Numbered from the stretch's first letter, positions 1 through 8,570 are shown. The stretch is 22,424 nt of DNA from Winogradskyella sp. (GCA_030149115.1 JASBSE010000239.1:1-22424); one strand, 5' to 3'. Notes: generated by a model from the letters alone, not told the origin. Numbers and translations are program-made.

Positions 1-276
1 TGCTTTAAAATCATTCCAGTTTTGATAGCCAACATAACAGCTAAGTAGGTTAAGCATGTCAATTCTGGGTAATTTTTTGGCTTCATTCTTTATATAAGTA
101 TAAAACCATTTTTCGCTAACTCTTGCTTTTACTTTACTAAATAAATCTTCCTGAAACGCAACAATATCATCACCTTTCCAGTCTTCAATTGTTTTAGAAG
201 CACTATTGTTTTCTAAAAACTTTGAAGCTATAGCTAGTTTCAACTGGGAAAAAATATGTTGTTCTTCTAAATTCAA
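1..276 (-). CDS. Conserved protein of unknown function, 5' part only
   Basis: The minus strand holds an open frame from a TTG at 276 to the window edge, giving 92 residues that begin (M)NLEEQHIFSQLKLAIAS and end near GYQNWNDFKA. An in-frame TAA at 294-292 lies just upstream and there is no ATG, so TTG is the best start. The visible part is probably helical and soluble, rich in Lys, Glu, Trp and Phe, with no signal peptide. It resembles a conserved flavobacterial N-terminal region that I remember but cannot assign to a function. It diverges from the VWA lipoprotein gene at 410, with 133 bases between them that hold a perfect dyad. The reading frame looks real because its composition is protein-like and free of stops to the edge; the product name stays open. 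Confidence 0.6.
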   Translation of the reverse strand, partial: MNLEEQHIFSQLKLAIASKFLENNSASKTIEDWKGDDIVAFQEDLFSKVKARVSEKWFYTYIKNEAKKLPRIDMLNLLSCYVGYQNWNDFKA

Positions 277-313
277 AATTAATTTAAGAGATTAAAAACC
301 AGTTGTATATAGG

Positions 314-330
314 TTGTAAACTGTTTACAA
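314..330. promoter_or_regulatory. Perfect inverted repeat in divergent promoter region
   Basis: TTGTAAAC-T-GTTTACAA is a perfect 8+8 dyad with a one-base centre, between the divergent starts at 276 and 410. It lies about 60 bases upstream of the -7 candidate at 374-381. A direct repeat CAAAAGAT occurs at 328-335 and 350-357, 22 bases (two helical turns) apart. The size and symmetry suit a dimeric regulator site; which protein binds is unknown. Confidence 0.45.
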
Positions 331-373
331 AAGATGTACAAGTGTTTTTCAAAAGATAGCTGTTAACGAATTA

Positions 374-381
374 TAGGTTTG
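374..381 (+). promoter_or_regulatory. Bacteroidota -7 promoter element for the VWA lipoprotein gene
   Basis: TAGGTTTG matches the Bacteroidota -7 consensus TAnnTTTG exactly. It leaves 28 bases before the ATG at 410. I see no TTG at the expected -33 spacing, so the promoter may be weak or depend on an activator. Confidence 0.5.
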
Positions 382-409
382 CTCTTATAACGATTAAAAA
401 TATAAAATT

Positions 410-1996
410 ATGAAAGCAAAATCATCTAAATCTCTAATTAAATTATCAGTAGTATTGTCAATACTATTGTTAAGCAATGCATGCGAAGTACATTCGGGTA
501 AAGCAAAAAGTGACATGTACGAAATTGATGCGGTTGAATTATACGAAGCAACTGACGAAGAAGTTGTTTTAGAACACAACACAGAAGAATATGATCGTAT
601 CTACGAAAACGACTTTAAAAATGCAATTCAGAATCCTTTATCCACATTTTCAATAGATGTAGATAATGCATCTTATAGTAATGTAAGACGTTTTTTATCT
701 AACAATCAACTACCACCAAAAGATGCTGTGAGAGTAGAAGAGATGATTAACTATTTTAATTACGATTATCCACAACCTAAAGATGAGCATCCCTTTTCCT
801 TTTCTAATGAAGTTGCCGATTGTCCGTGGAACACTGAGCATAAGTTAGTGCATATAGGATTGCAAGGAAAATCATTAAACTACGATGATTTGAAACCAAG
901 CAATTTAGTATTCTTAATAGATGCCTCTGGTTCCATGAGCGACAACAATAAATTGCCACTGTTAAAGAAAGCTTTAAAGTTGTTGATTAATGAACTAAAT
1001 GCTAACGATAGGATTGCTATTGTTGCGTATGCTGGTTCGGCAGGTGTAGTTCTGCCATCTACCAAAGTTTCAAACAAAGAAGAAATTATTGAAGCTTTAG
1101 ATAGGATTGAGTCTGGTGGTTCTACAGCTGGTGGTCAAGGGATTCAATTGGCTTATAAAATTGCAAAGGAGAACCTATTTAAAGATGGAAATAATAGAGT
1201 CATCTTAGCAACAGATGGAGATTTTAATGTTGGTATTTCATCAAGTTCAGAATTGGTGAGATTGATAGAGGATAAGCGCAAAGAAGATATTTTTTTAACG
1301 ATATGTGGTTTCGGAATGGGAAATTATAAAGACGGCAGAATGGAACAAATTAGTAATGCAGGAAACGGAAATTACTTTTACATAGACAATATCAAAGAAG
1401 CCAAAAAAGTGTTTTCTACAGAGATGAGAGCCAATATGTTTACGATAGCTAAGGATGTAAAAATTCAGATTGAATTTAATCCCAATCAAGTAAAAGCATA
1501 CCGATTAATTGGTTACGAAAACAGAGTAATGAATAATGAAGACTTTAACGATGATAAAAAGGATGCAGGCGAGTTAGGTGCAGGTCATACAGTTACAGCA
1601 TTATATGAGGTTGTACCAGTGAATTCAGAAGATTCTGTAAAGAAGCATGATGATTTAAAGTACCAAAAAACAGAAATCATAAATGCTTCAGAAAATGATG
1701 AAATGCTGACCATTAAATTCAGATATAAGAAACCAAAAGAGGATAAGAGTTTATTAATAACAAAAACTATTATAGATAATGGCTTGAAGCTGGAATCAAC
1801 ATCAGATAATTTTAGGTTTTCTTCAGCCGTTGCAGGTTTAGGGCTTTTGTTAAGAGATTCAAAATATAAAGGAGATATGACTTATGAACTCGCTAAAAAA
1901 CTAGCAGTTGGCTCAAAAGGGAAAGATGCAAACGGTTACAGAAGTGAATTTGTAAGCATGATAGAGACCGCAGAATTACTTTCTGAAAAACTGTAA
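410..1996 (+). CDS. VWA domain-containing lipoprotein (YfbK-like)
   Basis: The 528-residue protein starts with a basic stretch and a hydrophobic segment ending LLSNAC, so Cys25 is a likely lipidation site and the protein is probably attached to an envelope membrane. An N-terminal YfbK-type region (about 72-150, including LSTFSIDVDNASYSNVRRF) precedes a von Willebrand factor A domain. That domain has an intact metal-ion site: DASGS at 171-175, Thr239 in GGSTAGG and Asp269 in ATDGD. The C-terminal part (about 340-528) fits DUF3520, which follows VWA domains in this family. Many relatives carry an extra carboxypeptidase-regulatory-like domain at the N terminus; this one has only a short acidic linker. 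It is transcribed alone, from 374-381 to the terminator at 2033. Family members are thought to bind protein partners; no enzymatic role is visible. Confidence 0.88.
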   Translation: MKAKSSKSLIKLSVVLSILLLSNACEVHSGKAKSDMYEIDAVELYEATDEEVVLEHNTEEYDRIYENDFKNAIQNPLSTFSIDVDNASYSNVRRFLSNNQLPPKDAVRVEEMINYFNYDYPQPKDEHPFSFSNEVADCPWNTEHKLVHIGLQGKSLNYDDLKPSNLVFLIDASGSMSDNNKLPLLKKALKLLINELNANDRIAIVAYAGSAGVVLPSTKVSNKEEIIEALDRIESGGSTAGGQGIQLAYKIAKENLFKDGNNRVILATDGDFNVGISSSSELVRLIEDKRKEDIFLTICGFGMGNYKDGRMEQISNAGNGNYFYIDNIKEAKKVFSTEMRANMFTIAKDVKIQIEFNPNQVKAYRLIGYENRVMNNEDFNDDKKDAGELGAGHTVTALYEVVPVNSEDSVKKHDDLKYQKTEIINASENDEMLTIKFRYKKPKEDKSLLITKTIIDNGLKLESTSDNFRFSSAVAGLGLLLRDSKYKGDMTYELAKKLAVGSKGKDANGYRSEFVSMIETAELLSEKL

Positions 1997-2032
1997 GAAT
2001 AAAACCAAGAAAATATCATTCTATCAAAATAG

Positions 2033-2064
2033 AAAAAGCACTTCTTAAAAAAGGAGTGCTTTTT
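2033..2064 (+). terminator. Rho-independent terminator of the VWA gene
   Basis: A 14-base-pair stem, AAAAAGCACTTCTT with AAGGAGTGCTTTTT, has one G-T wobble and an AAAA loop (2047-2050). It is followed by more T-rich sequence and lies 36 bases after the stop codon at 1996. Confidence 0.9.
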
Positions 2065-2097
2065 GTTTTATTGGTTTCTTTAAAGCTTTAAATCAAT

Positions 2098-2105
2098 TAT
2101 TTTTG
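2098..2105 (+). promoter_or_regulatory. -7 promoter element directly before the SprT-like gene
   Basis: TATTTTTG is an exact TAnnTTTG match. Only five bases separate it from the ATG at 2111, so transcription would begin at or next to the start codon. A TTG at 2071-2073 is 24 bases upstream of the element, slightly longer than the usual -33 spacing. Confidence 0.5.
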
Positions 2106-2110
2106 CTTTA

Positions 2111-2710
2111 ATGCAAAATCAACTTTTAAACTTTGTGCCAGAGCAAGCGCATGCTCAGCTTAAAGCCCTACTGGCAAAGGATAATTTAGTAGTAAAAGTA
2201 AAGCAAGAGCGTAAGACCAAGCATGGTGATTACAGGCAATTGCCTAATGGTAAGCATCAGATTACTGTAAATGCAAATTTAAATGCGTATCGGTTTTTAA
2301 TTACGCTTGTTCATGAAATTGCTCATTTCGAAGCATTCGCTAAATTTGGACGTTTTATAAAACCTCATGGTAAAGAGTGGAAACTAACTTTTCAACATTT
2401 AATGTTACCATTTTTAAGACCAGATGTATTTCCTTTAGAGTTATTACCGCTGCTTGCCAAGCACTTTAAAAACCCAAAAGCGTCTAGCGACACAGATACG
2501 CAACTCGCCTTAGCATTGAAGCGATTCGACGAAGGCGAAGATAAAACCTACGTTTTTGAGGTACCTTTGGGTCAAACTTTTAAACTCTATAATGGTAGAG
2601 TGTTTAAAAAAGGAAATACAAGAAGAAAACGAATAGAATGTATTGAGGTAAAAACAGGTAAACTATATTTGTTTAATCCTAATGCTGAAGTAGAAATACT
2701 AGATAAATGA
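2111..2710 (+). CDS. SprT-like zinc metalloprotein
   Basis: The 199-residue protein carries the metalloprotease motif HEIAH (His68-Glu69-Ile70-Ala71-His72), and a probable third zinc ligand His86 in the following PHGKEW segment, as in SprT/Spartan proteases. Spartan relatives cut protein-DNA crosslinks; bacterial SprT-like proteins are largely uncharacterised, so the substrate is unknown. The C-terminal region (about 150-199) keeps the beta-rich shape of the family's zinc ribbon but has just one cysteine, so it cannot bind zinc in the usual four-cysteine way. There is no signal peptide, implying a cytoplasmic location. Its stop codon overlaps the next start codon (ATGA at 2707-2710), so it is translationally coupled to the mannose-1-phosphate guanylyltransferase gene. 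The link between the two is probably operon structure, not shared chemistry. Confidence 0.85.
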   Translation: MQNQLLNFVPEQAHAQLKALLAKDNLVVKVKQERKTKHGDYRQLPNGKHQITVNANLNAYRFLITLVHEIAHFEAFAKFGRFIKPHGKEWKLTFQHLMLPFLRPDVFPLELLPLLAKHFKNPKASSDTDTQLALALKRFDEGEDKTYVFEVPLGQTFKLYNGRVFKKGNTRRKRIECIEVKTGKLYLFNPNAEVEILDK

Positions 2711-3789
2711 AAAACAAAAATTATTACGCCATTTTAATGGCAGGCGGAGTAGGCTCACGATTTTGGCCTGTAAGTACACAAAACTTTCCTAAACAATTTC
2801 ATGATATGTTAGGGACAGGAGATACCTTAATCCAAAAAACCTTTAATCGCCTTGCTAAACTTATTCCCGAAGAAAATATTTTCATTCTTACTAATGAGCG
2901 TTATAATGATTTGGTTTTTGAACAATTACCAAGTGTAACACAGCGTCAGGTTGTATTAGAGCCAGCAATGCGAAACACAGCGCCATGTATACTGTACGCA
3001 TCTCTAAAAATTCAAAAAGAAAATGAAAATGCAGTAATGATTGTAGCGCCAAGCGACCACTGGATAGAGGATGAGGATGCGTTTTCAAACAATGTGCAAA
3101 CAGCCTTTGATTATTGCGAATCTAACGATGCTTTAATGACTTTGGGTATTACACCAACCTTTCCAAATACAGGTTATGGGTATATTGAGTATAACAAATC
3201 ATCTGAAGAAGACATAAAACCTGTAAATCAGTTTAGAGAAAAGCCAGATTATGAAACAGCAAAATCTTTTTTAGCACAAGGTAATTTTCTTTGGAATGCT
3301 GGAATTTTTATGTGGAGTGCAAAATCTGTAGTTGCCGCATTTCAAAGAAATCAACCAGAATTATATCAGCTTTTTGAAAGTGGCTATAATGTGTATAATA
3401 CAGAGTTTGAAGATGACTTTATAAAAGACAACTATCCAAAAGCAGAAAACATATCTGTAGATTACGCTTTAATGGAGAAAAGTAATAATGTCTATGTAAT
3501 TCCGGCAACTTTCGATTGGAACGACCTTGGTACATGGGGAAGCTTATATGATAAATTAGATAAAGATTCTAATAACAATGCCATCGTAAACGCTAGAGTT
3601 TTAGCTGATGATGCATCTGGAAATATGATTAGATCTAAAAAAGATAAAATTGTTGTTGTAGACGGATTAAAAGATTACATCATTGTAGATAAAGACGAAG
3701 TTTTGCTTATCTTTCCTAAAGCAAAAGAACAAGATATAAAAAAAGTACTCCAGAATGTAAAAGCTAATTTTGGAGAAGAATATGGTTAA
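2707..3789 (+). CDS. manC: Mannose-1-phosphate guanylyltransferase
   Basis: The enzyme makes GDP-mannose from mannose 1-phosphate and GTP, the precursor for mannose, fucose and related sugars in surface glycans. The 360-residue protein has the nucleotidyltransferase signature GGVGSRFWP at 13-21 with PKQF shortly after, a PSDH segment at 115-118 that includes the metal-binding Asp, FREKPD at 176-181 and WNAGIF at 196-201. A short left-handed beta-helix tail is likely at the C terminus. It is the single-function form: the phosphomannose isomerase domain seen in longer AlgA/ManC proteins is absent. The start overlaps the SprT-like stop by four bases, and the DUF389 gene begins three bases after its stop, so all three are one transcript. 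Confidence 0.93.
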   Translation: MKNKNYYAILMAGGVGSRFWPVSTQNFPKQFHDMLGTGDTLIQKTFNRLAKLIPEENIFILTNERYNDLVFEQLPSVTQRQVVLEPAMRNTAPCILYASLKIQKENENAVMIVAPSDHWIEDEDAFSNNVQTAFDYCESNDALMTLGITPTFPNTGYGYIEYNKSSEEDIKPVNQFREKPDYETAKSFLAQGNFLWNAGIFMWSAKSVVAAFQRNQPELYQLFESGYNVYNTEFEDDFIKDNYPKAENISVDYALMEKSNNVYVIPATFDWNDLGTWGSLYDKLDKDSNNNAIVNARVLADDASGNMIRSKKDKIVVVDGLKDYIIVDKDEVLLIFPKAKEQDIKKVLQNVKANFGEEYG

Positions 3790-3792
3790 CAT

Positions 3793-5283
3793 ATGAGTAA
3801 CGAAAATAAATTCAATTTTTCTGAGGAAGAAAACTCGAGAGTAACAAACGAAATGAACAAAGAGGCTGCCGTTGAAGAAAAAAAGGAAGCCGTAAAGAAG
3901 GATGCGCAAGGTTTGTTTGCGAGTATCAAAAATTTCCTCAGTGAGCTTTTAGATTTTAGAGACGATACAGATAGAGATGCTACTATTGAAGCCATAAAGG
4001 CCGATATATCTTTTAAAGGAGCAACAGCCTGGATTTTGGTTTGTTCTATTATGGTCGCTTCTGTTGGATTGAATGCAGATTCTACTGCGGTTGTAATTGG
4101 TGCCATGTTAATTTCACCATTAATGGGACCAATTCTTGGTGTTGGTATGTCTATAGCTATTAATGATATAGATACTCTTAAAAAGTCATTAATAAATTTA
4201 GCTACCATGATTGTGCTGAGTTTACTTACTGCGTGGCTGTTTTTTAAATTCTTTCCGTTAAGTGAAGATACAAGTGAATTACTTGGTCGTGTAAAACCAG
4301 ATATTAGAGATGTGCTTATTGCCTTTTTTGGCGGTTTAGCTTTAATTATTGCAAGAACGAAAAAAGGGACAATCGCCTCTGTGATTTTTGGCGTAGCTAT
4401 TGCAACAGCTTTAATGCCACCTTTGTGTACAGCTGGATATGGATTAGCAAAAGCCAACTGGCCTTATTTCTTGGGAGCTATGAATTTGTTTACAATCAAT
4501 ACAATATTCATAGCCTTAGCAACATTTATAGTGCTTAAAGTGTTGCGTTTTCCAATGCTTAAATATGCAAATTCACTAAAACGAAAGCGTATTGCAAGGT
4601 TTGCTGCATTAGTGGCAATTGTTGTAATGATATACCCAACAATTACATTCTTAAAAGTGCTTAAGCAAAGAGGTTATGATAATGATTATAGCAAGTATAT
4701 TAAAAATGAAATAGAGACGAATAATGAGCTTTGGTTTCAGAAAGGAATACCACATTATAACGAAAAAAGAATTACACTTTATTTTAATGGTGAAATATCT
4801 GAAGCTACAGAAACAGATCTTAAAAATGAACTGAAGCAATATGAAAATCTAAAAGACTTTCAGTTAGAGATTTTTGGAAATAAAAATCGTAGCTTCGATA
4901 AACTCTCTGATGCTTATGATAGAGCCATTGATGAGTTAGAGAAAAAGGATCTTATTATTTCTGGTCTACAAAAGCAGATTACAGAATTGCAAGGAACCGT
5001 TTCTGGATTAAATCAGCAGATAGAGGCTAAAAATGAGTCTGGTGATGTTGCATTTTCTAGTTTGGCTAAGGATGCAAAAATTAGATTCTCGGACTTAGAG
5101 TATTTTGGTTATGCTAAGATGTTAGAGTCTAAAGATTTTATAAAGGTAGATACGCTTTCAGTTGCTAACGTAAAGTGGAAAGAATCACTTAGCGATAGTT
5201 TGGTTTTAGTTAAAGAAGGAGAGCTCTTAATTTGGTTGAAACAAGCTTTAAAAACAGATAAGGTAAGTATTAAAAGAAACTAA
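3793..5283 (+). CDS. DUF389 family integral membrane protein
   Basis: The 496-residue protein has an acidic cytoplasmic head (1-60), then the DUF389 membrane core with about six to seven helices (roughly 76-290). Conserved family segments such as STAVVIGAMLISPLMGPI (about 97-114) and IATALMPPLCTAG (about 203-215) are present. A hydrophilic C-terminal part follows, with a predicted coiled coil at 373-415. DUF389 proteins are widespread and their transport or sensing role is not settled; the pore-like GxxISPLMGP stretch suggests a channel or transporter (inference). It is the last gene of the SprT-manC operon. Its stop ends one base before the stop of the convergent MlaF-like gene, so there is no room for an ordinary terminator. 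Confidence 0.88.
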   Translation: MSNENKFNFSEEENSRVTNEMNKEAAVEEKKEAVKKDAQGLFASIKNFLSELLDFRDDTDRDATIEAIKADISFKGATAWILVCSIMVASVGLNADSTAVVIGAMLISPLMGPILGVGMSIAINDIDTLKKSLINLATMIVLSLLTAWLFFKFFPLSEDTSELLGRVKPDIRDVLIAFFGGLALIIARTKKGTIASVIFGVAIATALMPPLCTAGYGLAKANWPYFLGAMNLFTINTIFIALATFIVLKVLRFPMLKYANSLKRKRIARFAALVAIVVMIYPTITFLKVLKQRGYDNDYSKYIKNEIETNNELWFQKGIPHYNEKRITLYFNGEISEATETDLKNELKQYENLKDFQLEIFGNKNRSFDKLSDAYDRAIDELEKKDLIISGLQKQITELQGTVSGLNQQIEAKNESGDVAFSSLAKDAKIRFSDLEYFGYAKMLESKDFIKVDTLSVANVKWKESLSDSLVLVKEGELLIWLKQALKTDKVSIKRN

Positions 5284-5284
5284 T

Positions 5285-6052
5285 TTATTGGTTTTCTTCT
5301 AAGTACATTCTACGTACTTTTTTAAATAATTCAGAAGAGTATACAAAACTGGTTACAGCCTCATTATCTGTTCTAAAAATAGTTTCTTTAGAACCTTCCC
5401 ATTCTTTGAGACCATGTTGAAGAAAGACAATTTTTTCTCCAATTTCCATAACAGAGTTCATATCGTGAGAATTGATAACCGTAGTTATTTGGTATTCGTC
5501 TGTAATTTCTTGAATAAGATTATCTATTACTATAGAGGTTCTTGGATCTAGCCCAGAGTTAGGTTCGTCACAGAACAAATACTTTGGGTTGTTTACAATT
5601 GCTCTAGCAATGGCAACACGTTTTTGCATACCACCAGAGGCTTCACTTGGCATTTTGTTATGAGCATCAGGTAAGTTAACACGTTTTAAAACAAAATCAG
5701 CCCTATCTTCCATTTCACTCTTACTTTGTTTAGTAAACATTCGCAACGGAAACATTACATTTTCGACAATAGTCATAGAGTCAAAAAGTGCACTACCCTG
5801 AAACACCATACCGATTTCAGAACGAAGTTCTGTTTTTTCATCCCTACTTAATTTGCTAAAAATCTTTCCATCGTATGAAATGCTTCCTTGTTCATACTCA
5901 AATAAGCCAAGTAAGCATTTTAAAAATACTGTTTTACCAGAACCACTCTGACCAATAATCAAATTAGTTTTACCTTTATCAAAAGTAGTAGAGATGCCTT
6001 TTAAAATATGAGCATCACCAAACGATTTGTGCAAGTCTTTAACTTCTATCAT
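5285..6052 (-). CDS. ABC transporter ATP-binding protein, MlaF/MkL type
   Basis: The 255-residue ATPase has a Walker A motif GQSGSGKT (34-41), Q-loop FQ (84-85), ABC signature SGGMQ (139-143), Walker B YLFCDEP (158-164) and H-loop His196. The signature SGGMQKR, with Met and Lys, is characteristic of the MlaF/MkL group that powers phospholipid movement between the inner and outer membranes. Its ATG overlaps the stop of the permease gene by one base (TAATG at 6054-6050), so the two are translationally coupled. An MlaD/MCE substrate-binding subunit, which the complex normally needs, is not next to it. The functional role is inferred from the family; the exact lipid substrate is unknown. Confidence 0.9.
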   Translation of the reverse strand: MIEVKDLHKSFGDAHILKGISTTFDKGKTNLIIGQSGSGKTVFLKCLLGLFEYEQGSISYDGKIFSKLSRDEKTELRSEIGMVFQGSALFDSMTIVENVMFPLRMFTKQSKSEMEDRADFVLKRVNLPDAHNKMPSEASGGMQKRVAIARAIVNNPKYLFCDEPNSGLDPRTSIVIDNLIQEITDEYQITTVINSHDMNSVMEIGEKIVFLQHGLKEWEGSKETIFRTDNEAVTSFVYSSELFKKVRRMYLEENQ

Positions 6053-6789
6053 TAGCCTAAAAGTAAACTGGTTAATAAAAAGTTTAGCAGAATAATAACA
6101 ACACTAGTCCACACAAAAGAGGTTGTACTAGCTTTACCAACTTCTAAAGCACCGCCTTTCATAAAATAACCGTAAAAGGAAGGTATTGTTGCTAAAATAA
6201 ACGCAAAAACCATAGTTTTTATAAATGCATATGCCATATGAAATGGTATAAAGTCATTTTGTATACCTGTAACATAATCTTCTAGTGTGCCATAACCTCC
6301 ATAAACACAAGCAGCTAAACCTCCCAATATTCCTAAGAACATGGCAATTGAAATCACAAAAGGGTATAGCGTTAGTGCAATAAACTTTGGAAAAACTAAA
6401 TAATTAATGGCATTTATTCCCATAACTTCTAAGGCATCAATCTGCTCTGTAACACGCATAGTACCAATACTAGATGTAATGAAAGAACCTACCTTACCAG
6501 CCATAATTATAGAAATAAATGTAGGTGCAAATTCGAGTATTATAGACTGTCTGGTAGCAAAACCAACAAGGTATTTTGGTATTAAAGGGTTACTAATGTT
6601 TAGTGAGGTTTGTATGGCAACAACACCACCTACAAAAAAACCAATAAATGCTACAATACCTAGCGAACCTATGATAAGGTCATCAATGTCTTTAAGGATT
6701 AAAGTTTTCATCACAGACCATTTTGTTGGTTTGCGAAAAATATCTTTAATCATTATAAAATAAGCGCCAATATTATGAAGGTACTTCAT
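6052..6789 (-). CDS. ABC transporter permease, MlaE family
   Basis: The 245-residue inner-membrane protein has the MlaE layout: an N-terminal amphipathic segment, then about five hydrophobic helices. The conserved stretch around residues 95-125 holds AGKVGSFITSSIGTMRVTEQIDALEVMG, the permease region thought to contact the ATPase. It is the first gene of a two-gene operon with the MlaF-like ATPase. A near-match -7 box, TACTTTAG (minus strand, 6814-6807; one mismatch to TAnnTTTG), ends 17 bases before the ATG. It diverges from the PafA-type phosphatase gene, with 113 bases between the two starts. Confidence 0.9.
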   Translation of the reverse strand: MKYLHNIGAYFIMIKDIFRKPTKWSVMKTLILKDIDDLIIGSLGIVAFIGFFVGGVVAIQTSLNISNPLIPKYLVGFATRQSIILEFAPTFISIIMAGKVGSFITSSIGTMRVTEQIDALEVMGINAINYLVFPKFIALTLYPFVISIAMFLGILGGLAACVYGGYGTLEDYVTGIQNDFIPFHMAYAFIKTMVFAFILATIPSFYGYFMKGGALEVGKASTTSFVWTSVVIILLNFLLTSLLLG

Positions 6790-6868
6790 GCAAGAATTTC
6801 TTACTGCTAAAGTATAAAAAAAGATGAGTTTATTAATGTTAATTTAAATTAAGATACTCTAAAAAACG

Positions 6869-6876
6869 TATTTTTG
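6869..6876 (+). promoter_or_regulatory. -7 promoter element of the PafA-nuclease operon
   Basis: TATTTTTG is an exact TAnnTTTG match, ending 26 bases before the ATG at 6903. No TTG is present at -33 spacing. A perfect 14-base A/T palindrome (6839-6852) lies where an upstream regulator could bind. Confidence 0.5.
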
Positions 6877-6902
6877 AAGTTCTAAAAAAAGACTATTTAA
6901 TT

Positions 6903-8570
6903 ATGAAAAATATCTTCACTTTAATGATTTCATTGTGCTTGTTTTGTTCATGTGGAGCACAAGAAAAAGCGCAGGTGAGTATTATAGAGAATGCAAACAA
7001 AGTAACTAACTCAAGGCCTAAATTAGTTGTTGGTATTGTTGTAGATCAAATGCGTTACGACTACTTAACACGTTTTGAATCTAAGTTTGGGGATGGTGGT
7101 TTTATGCGTATGATTAATGAAGGTTTTAATTGTAAAAACAATCATTTTAATTATGTGCCAACTTATACAGGACCAGGTCATACTTCGGTTTATACAGGTA
7201 CGACACCAAAGTATCATGGTATTATTTCTAATAATTGGTATGATAAAGAAATTAAAGAATCGGTTTATTGTGCTCAAGACGATTCTGTTGCGTCTGTAGG
7301 AACAGAGCATTCTGCAGGAAAAATGTCTCCACATAGAATGTTAACAACAAGTGTCGCAGACGAGAACAGATTATTTACACAAATGCGAGGGAAAACTATA
7401 GGTATAGCTATAAAGGATAGAGGTGCTATTTTACCTGCAGGCCATACAGCAAATGCTGCTTACTGGTTTCATGGTAAAAATGAAGGAGTATGGATTACGA
7501 GTACATTTTATAGAAACGATTTACCACAATGGGTAGAAGATTTTAATAACTCTGATGCCGTTGAATCTTACCTTAAAGTTTGGGATACATATCAGCCAAT
7601 AGGGACTTATGTTGAAAGTGGTAGTGATCTTAATAATTATGAAAAAGGGTTTAGAGGTAAAGAAACAGCAACATTCCCATACGATTTAGCAGCGCTAAAA
7701 GATGAAAACGGTGGTTACGATGTTCTAAAGGCAACAGCTTACGGTAACAGTTTAACAACAGACTTTGCAATAGCAGCTATTAAAGGAGAAGCTCTAGGAC
7801 AAGATAGCGATACCGATGTATTAACGGTAAGTTTTTCTTCAACAGATTATGTAGGTCATAATTTTGGTGTAAACTCAAAAGAAGTTGAGGATACCTACAT
7901 ACGATTAGATAAAGATTTAGAGCGATTCTTTAAGTTCCTAGACAAGAATGTAGGTAAAGGCGAGTACACAGTTTTTCTTACAGCAGATCATGGAGCTGTA
8001 GATGTGCCTGCGTACTTACAATCAGTAAAAATTCCAGCAGGTTATTTAGACTATAATTCTAGAAAAGAACAATTCAATAAGTTTTTAACCGATACTTATG
8101 GTACAACAGAGATTGTAGAAAACATAAGTAATAATCAAGTGTTTTTGAATAAGGCAAAGCTTAAAGAGTTAAACTTAAATCTTCATGATGTAGAACAAGC
8201 CTTGGTAGATGAGCAAATCAGTTATTCAAACATCGCAAAGGTGTATACGGCAACAGCTATGAATAGCACAGATTTTACAACAGGAATTGAAGCTTTGTTG
8301 CAAAACGGATTTAACCAAAAGCGTTCAGGAGATGTTATTATTGTAGATGATACAGCGCACATTGCTTACAGCAAAACAGGCTCTACACATGGTAGCGGAC
8401 TTAATTATGACACACACGTGCCATTATTGTTTTTTGGAAAAGGAATTAAGCATGGAGAAACGGTAGATAAAACGGTTATACCAGATATAGCACCAACAAT
8501 TTCTGCACTTTTAGGGATTAGTTTTCCTAATGGAGCTACAGGTCAACCTTTAGGTTTTGTAATAGATTAA
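6903..8570 (+). CDS. Alkaline phosphatase lipoprotein, PafA type
   Basis: The 555-residue protein belongs to the alkaline phosphatase superfamily and resembles PafA, the calcium-activated phosphate-irrepressible phosphatase of flavobacteria. By alignment from memory with PafA, the likely nucleophile is Thr89 in PTYTGPGH, with Asn110 and the pair Lys171/Arg173 (KDRGAILPAGH) binding the phosphate, a set that favours monoesters. Metal ligands fit Asp48 (VVDQM), the DYVGH segment, TADHG and the late GSTHG His. The N terminus is a lipoprotein-type signal (hydrophobic run ending FCSC, Cys17 likely lipidated), so it acts in the periplasm or at the cell surface, releasing phosphate from organic phosphates. 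The nuclease gene follows after eight bases, suggesting a shared role in using nucleic acids as a phosphate source (inference). Confidence 0.92.
   Translation: MKNIFTLMISLCLFCSCGAQEKAQVSIIENANKVTNSRPKLVVGIVVDQMRYDYLTRFESKFGDGGFMRMINEGFNCKNNHFNYVPTYTGPGHTSVYTGTTPKYHGIISNNWYDKEIKESVYCAQDDSVASVGTEHSAGKMSPHRMLTTSVADENRLFTQMRGKTIGIAIKDRGAILPAGHTANAAYWFHGKNEGVWITSTFYRNDLPQWVEDFNNSDAVESYLKVWDTYQPIGTYVESGSDLNNYEKGFRGKETATFPYDLAALKDENGGYDVLKATAYGNSLTTDFAIAAIKGEALGQDSDTDVLTVSFSSTDYVGHNFGVNSKEVEDTYIRLDKDLERFFKFLDKNVGKGEYTVFLTADHGAVDVPAYLQSVKIPAGYLDYNSRKEQFNKFLTDTYGTTEIVENISNNQVFLNKAKLKELNLNLHDVEQALVDEQISYSNIAKVYTATAMNSTDFTTGIEALLQNGFNQKRSGDVIIVDDTAHIAYSKTGSTHGSGLNYDTHVPLLFFGKGIKHGETVDKTVIPDIAPTISALLGISFPNGATGQPLGFVID

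Noticed and set aside
3786..4457. Long open frame (223 codons) antisense to the DUF389 gene
   Set aside because: It lies wholly over a well-supported gene, has repetitive low-complexity composition typical of an antisense reading of membrane-protein codons, and matches no family I know.
5270..5305. Possible hairpin at the convergent ends of the DUF389 and MlaF-like genes
   Set aside because: The AAGAAAC/GTTTTCTT arms pair only with a bulge, have no G-C core, and lie within both coding ends.
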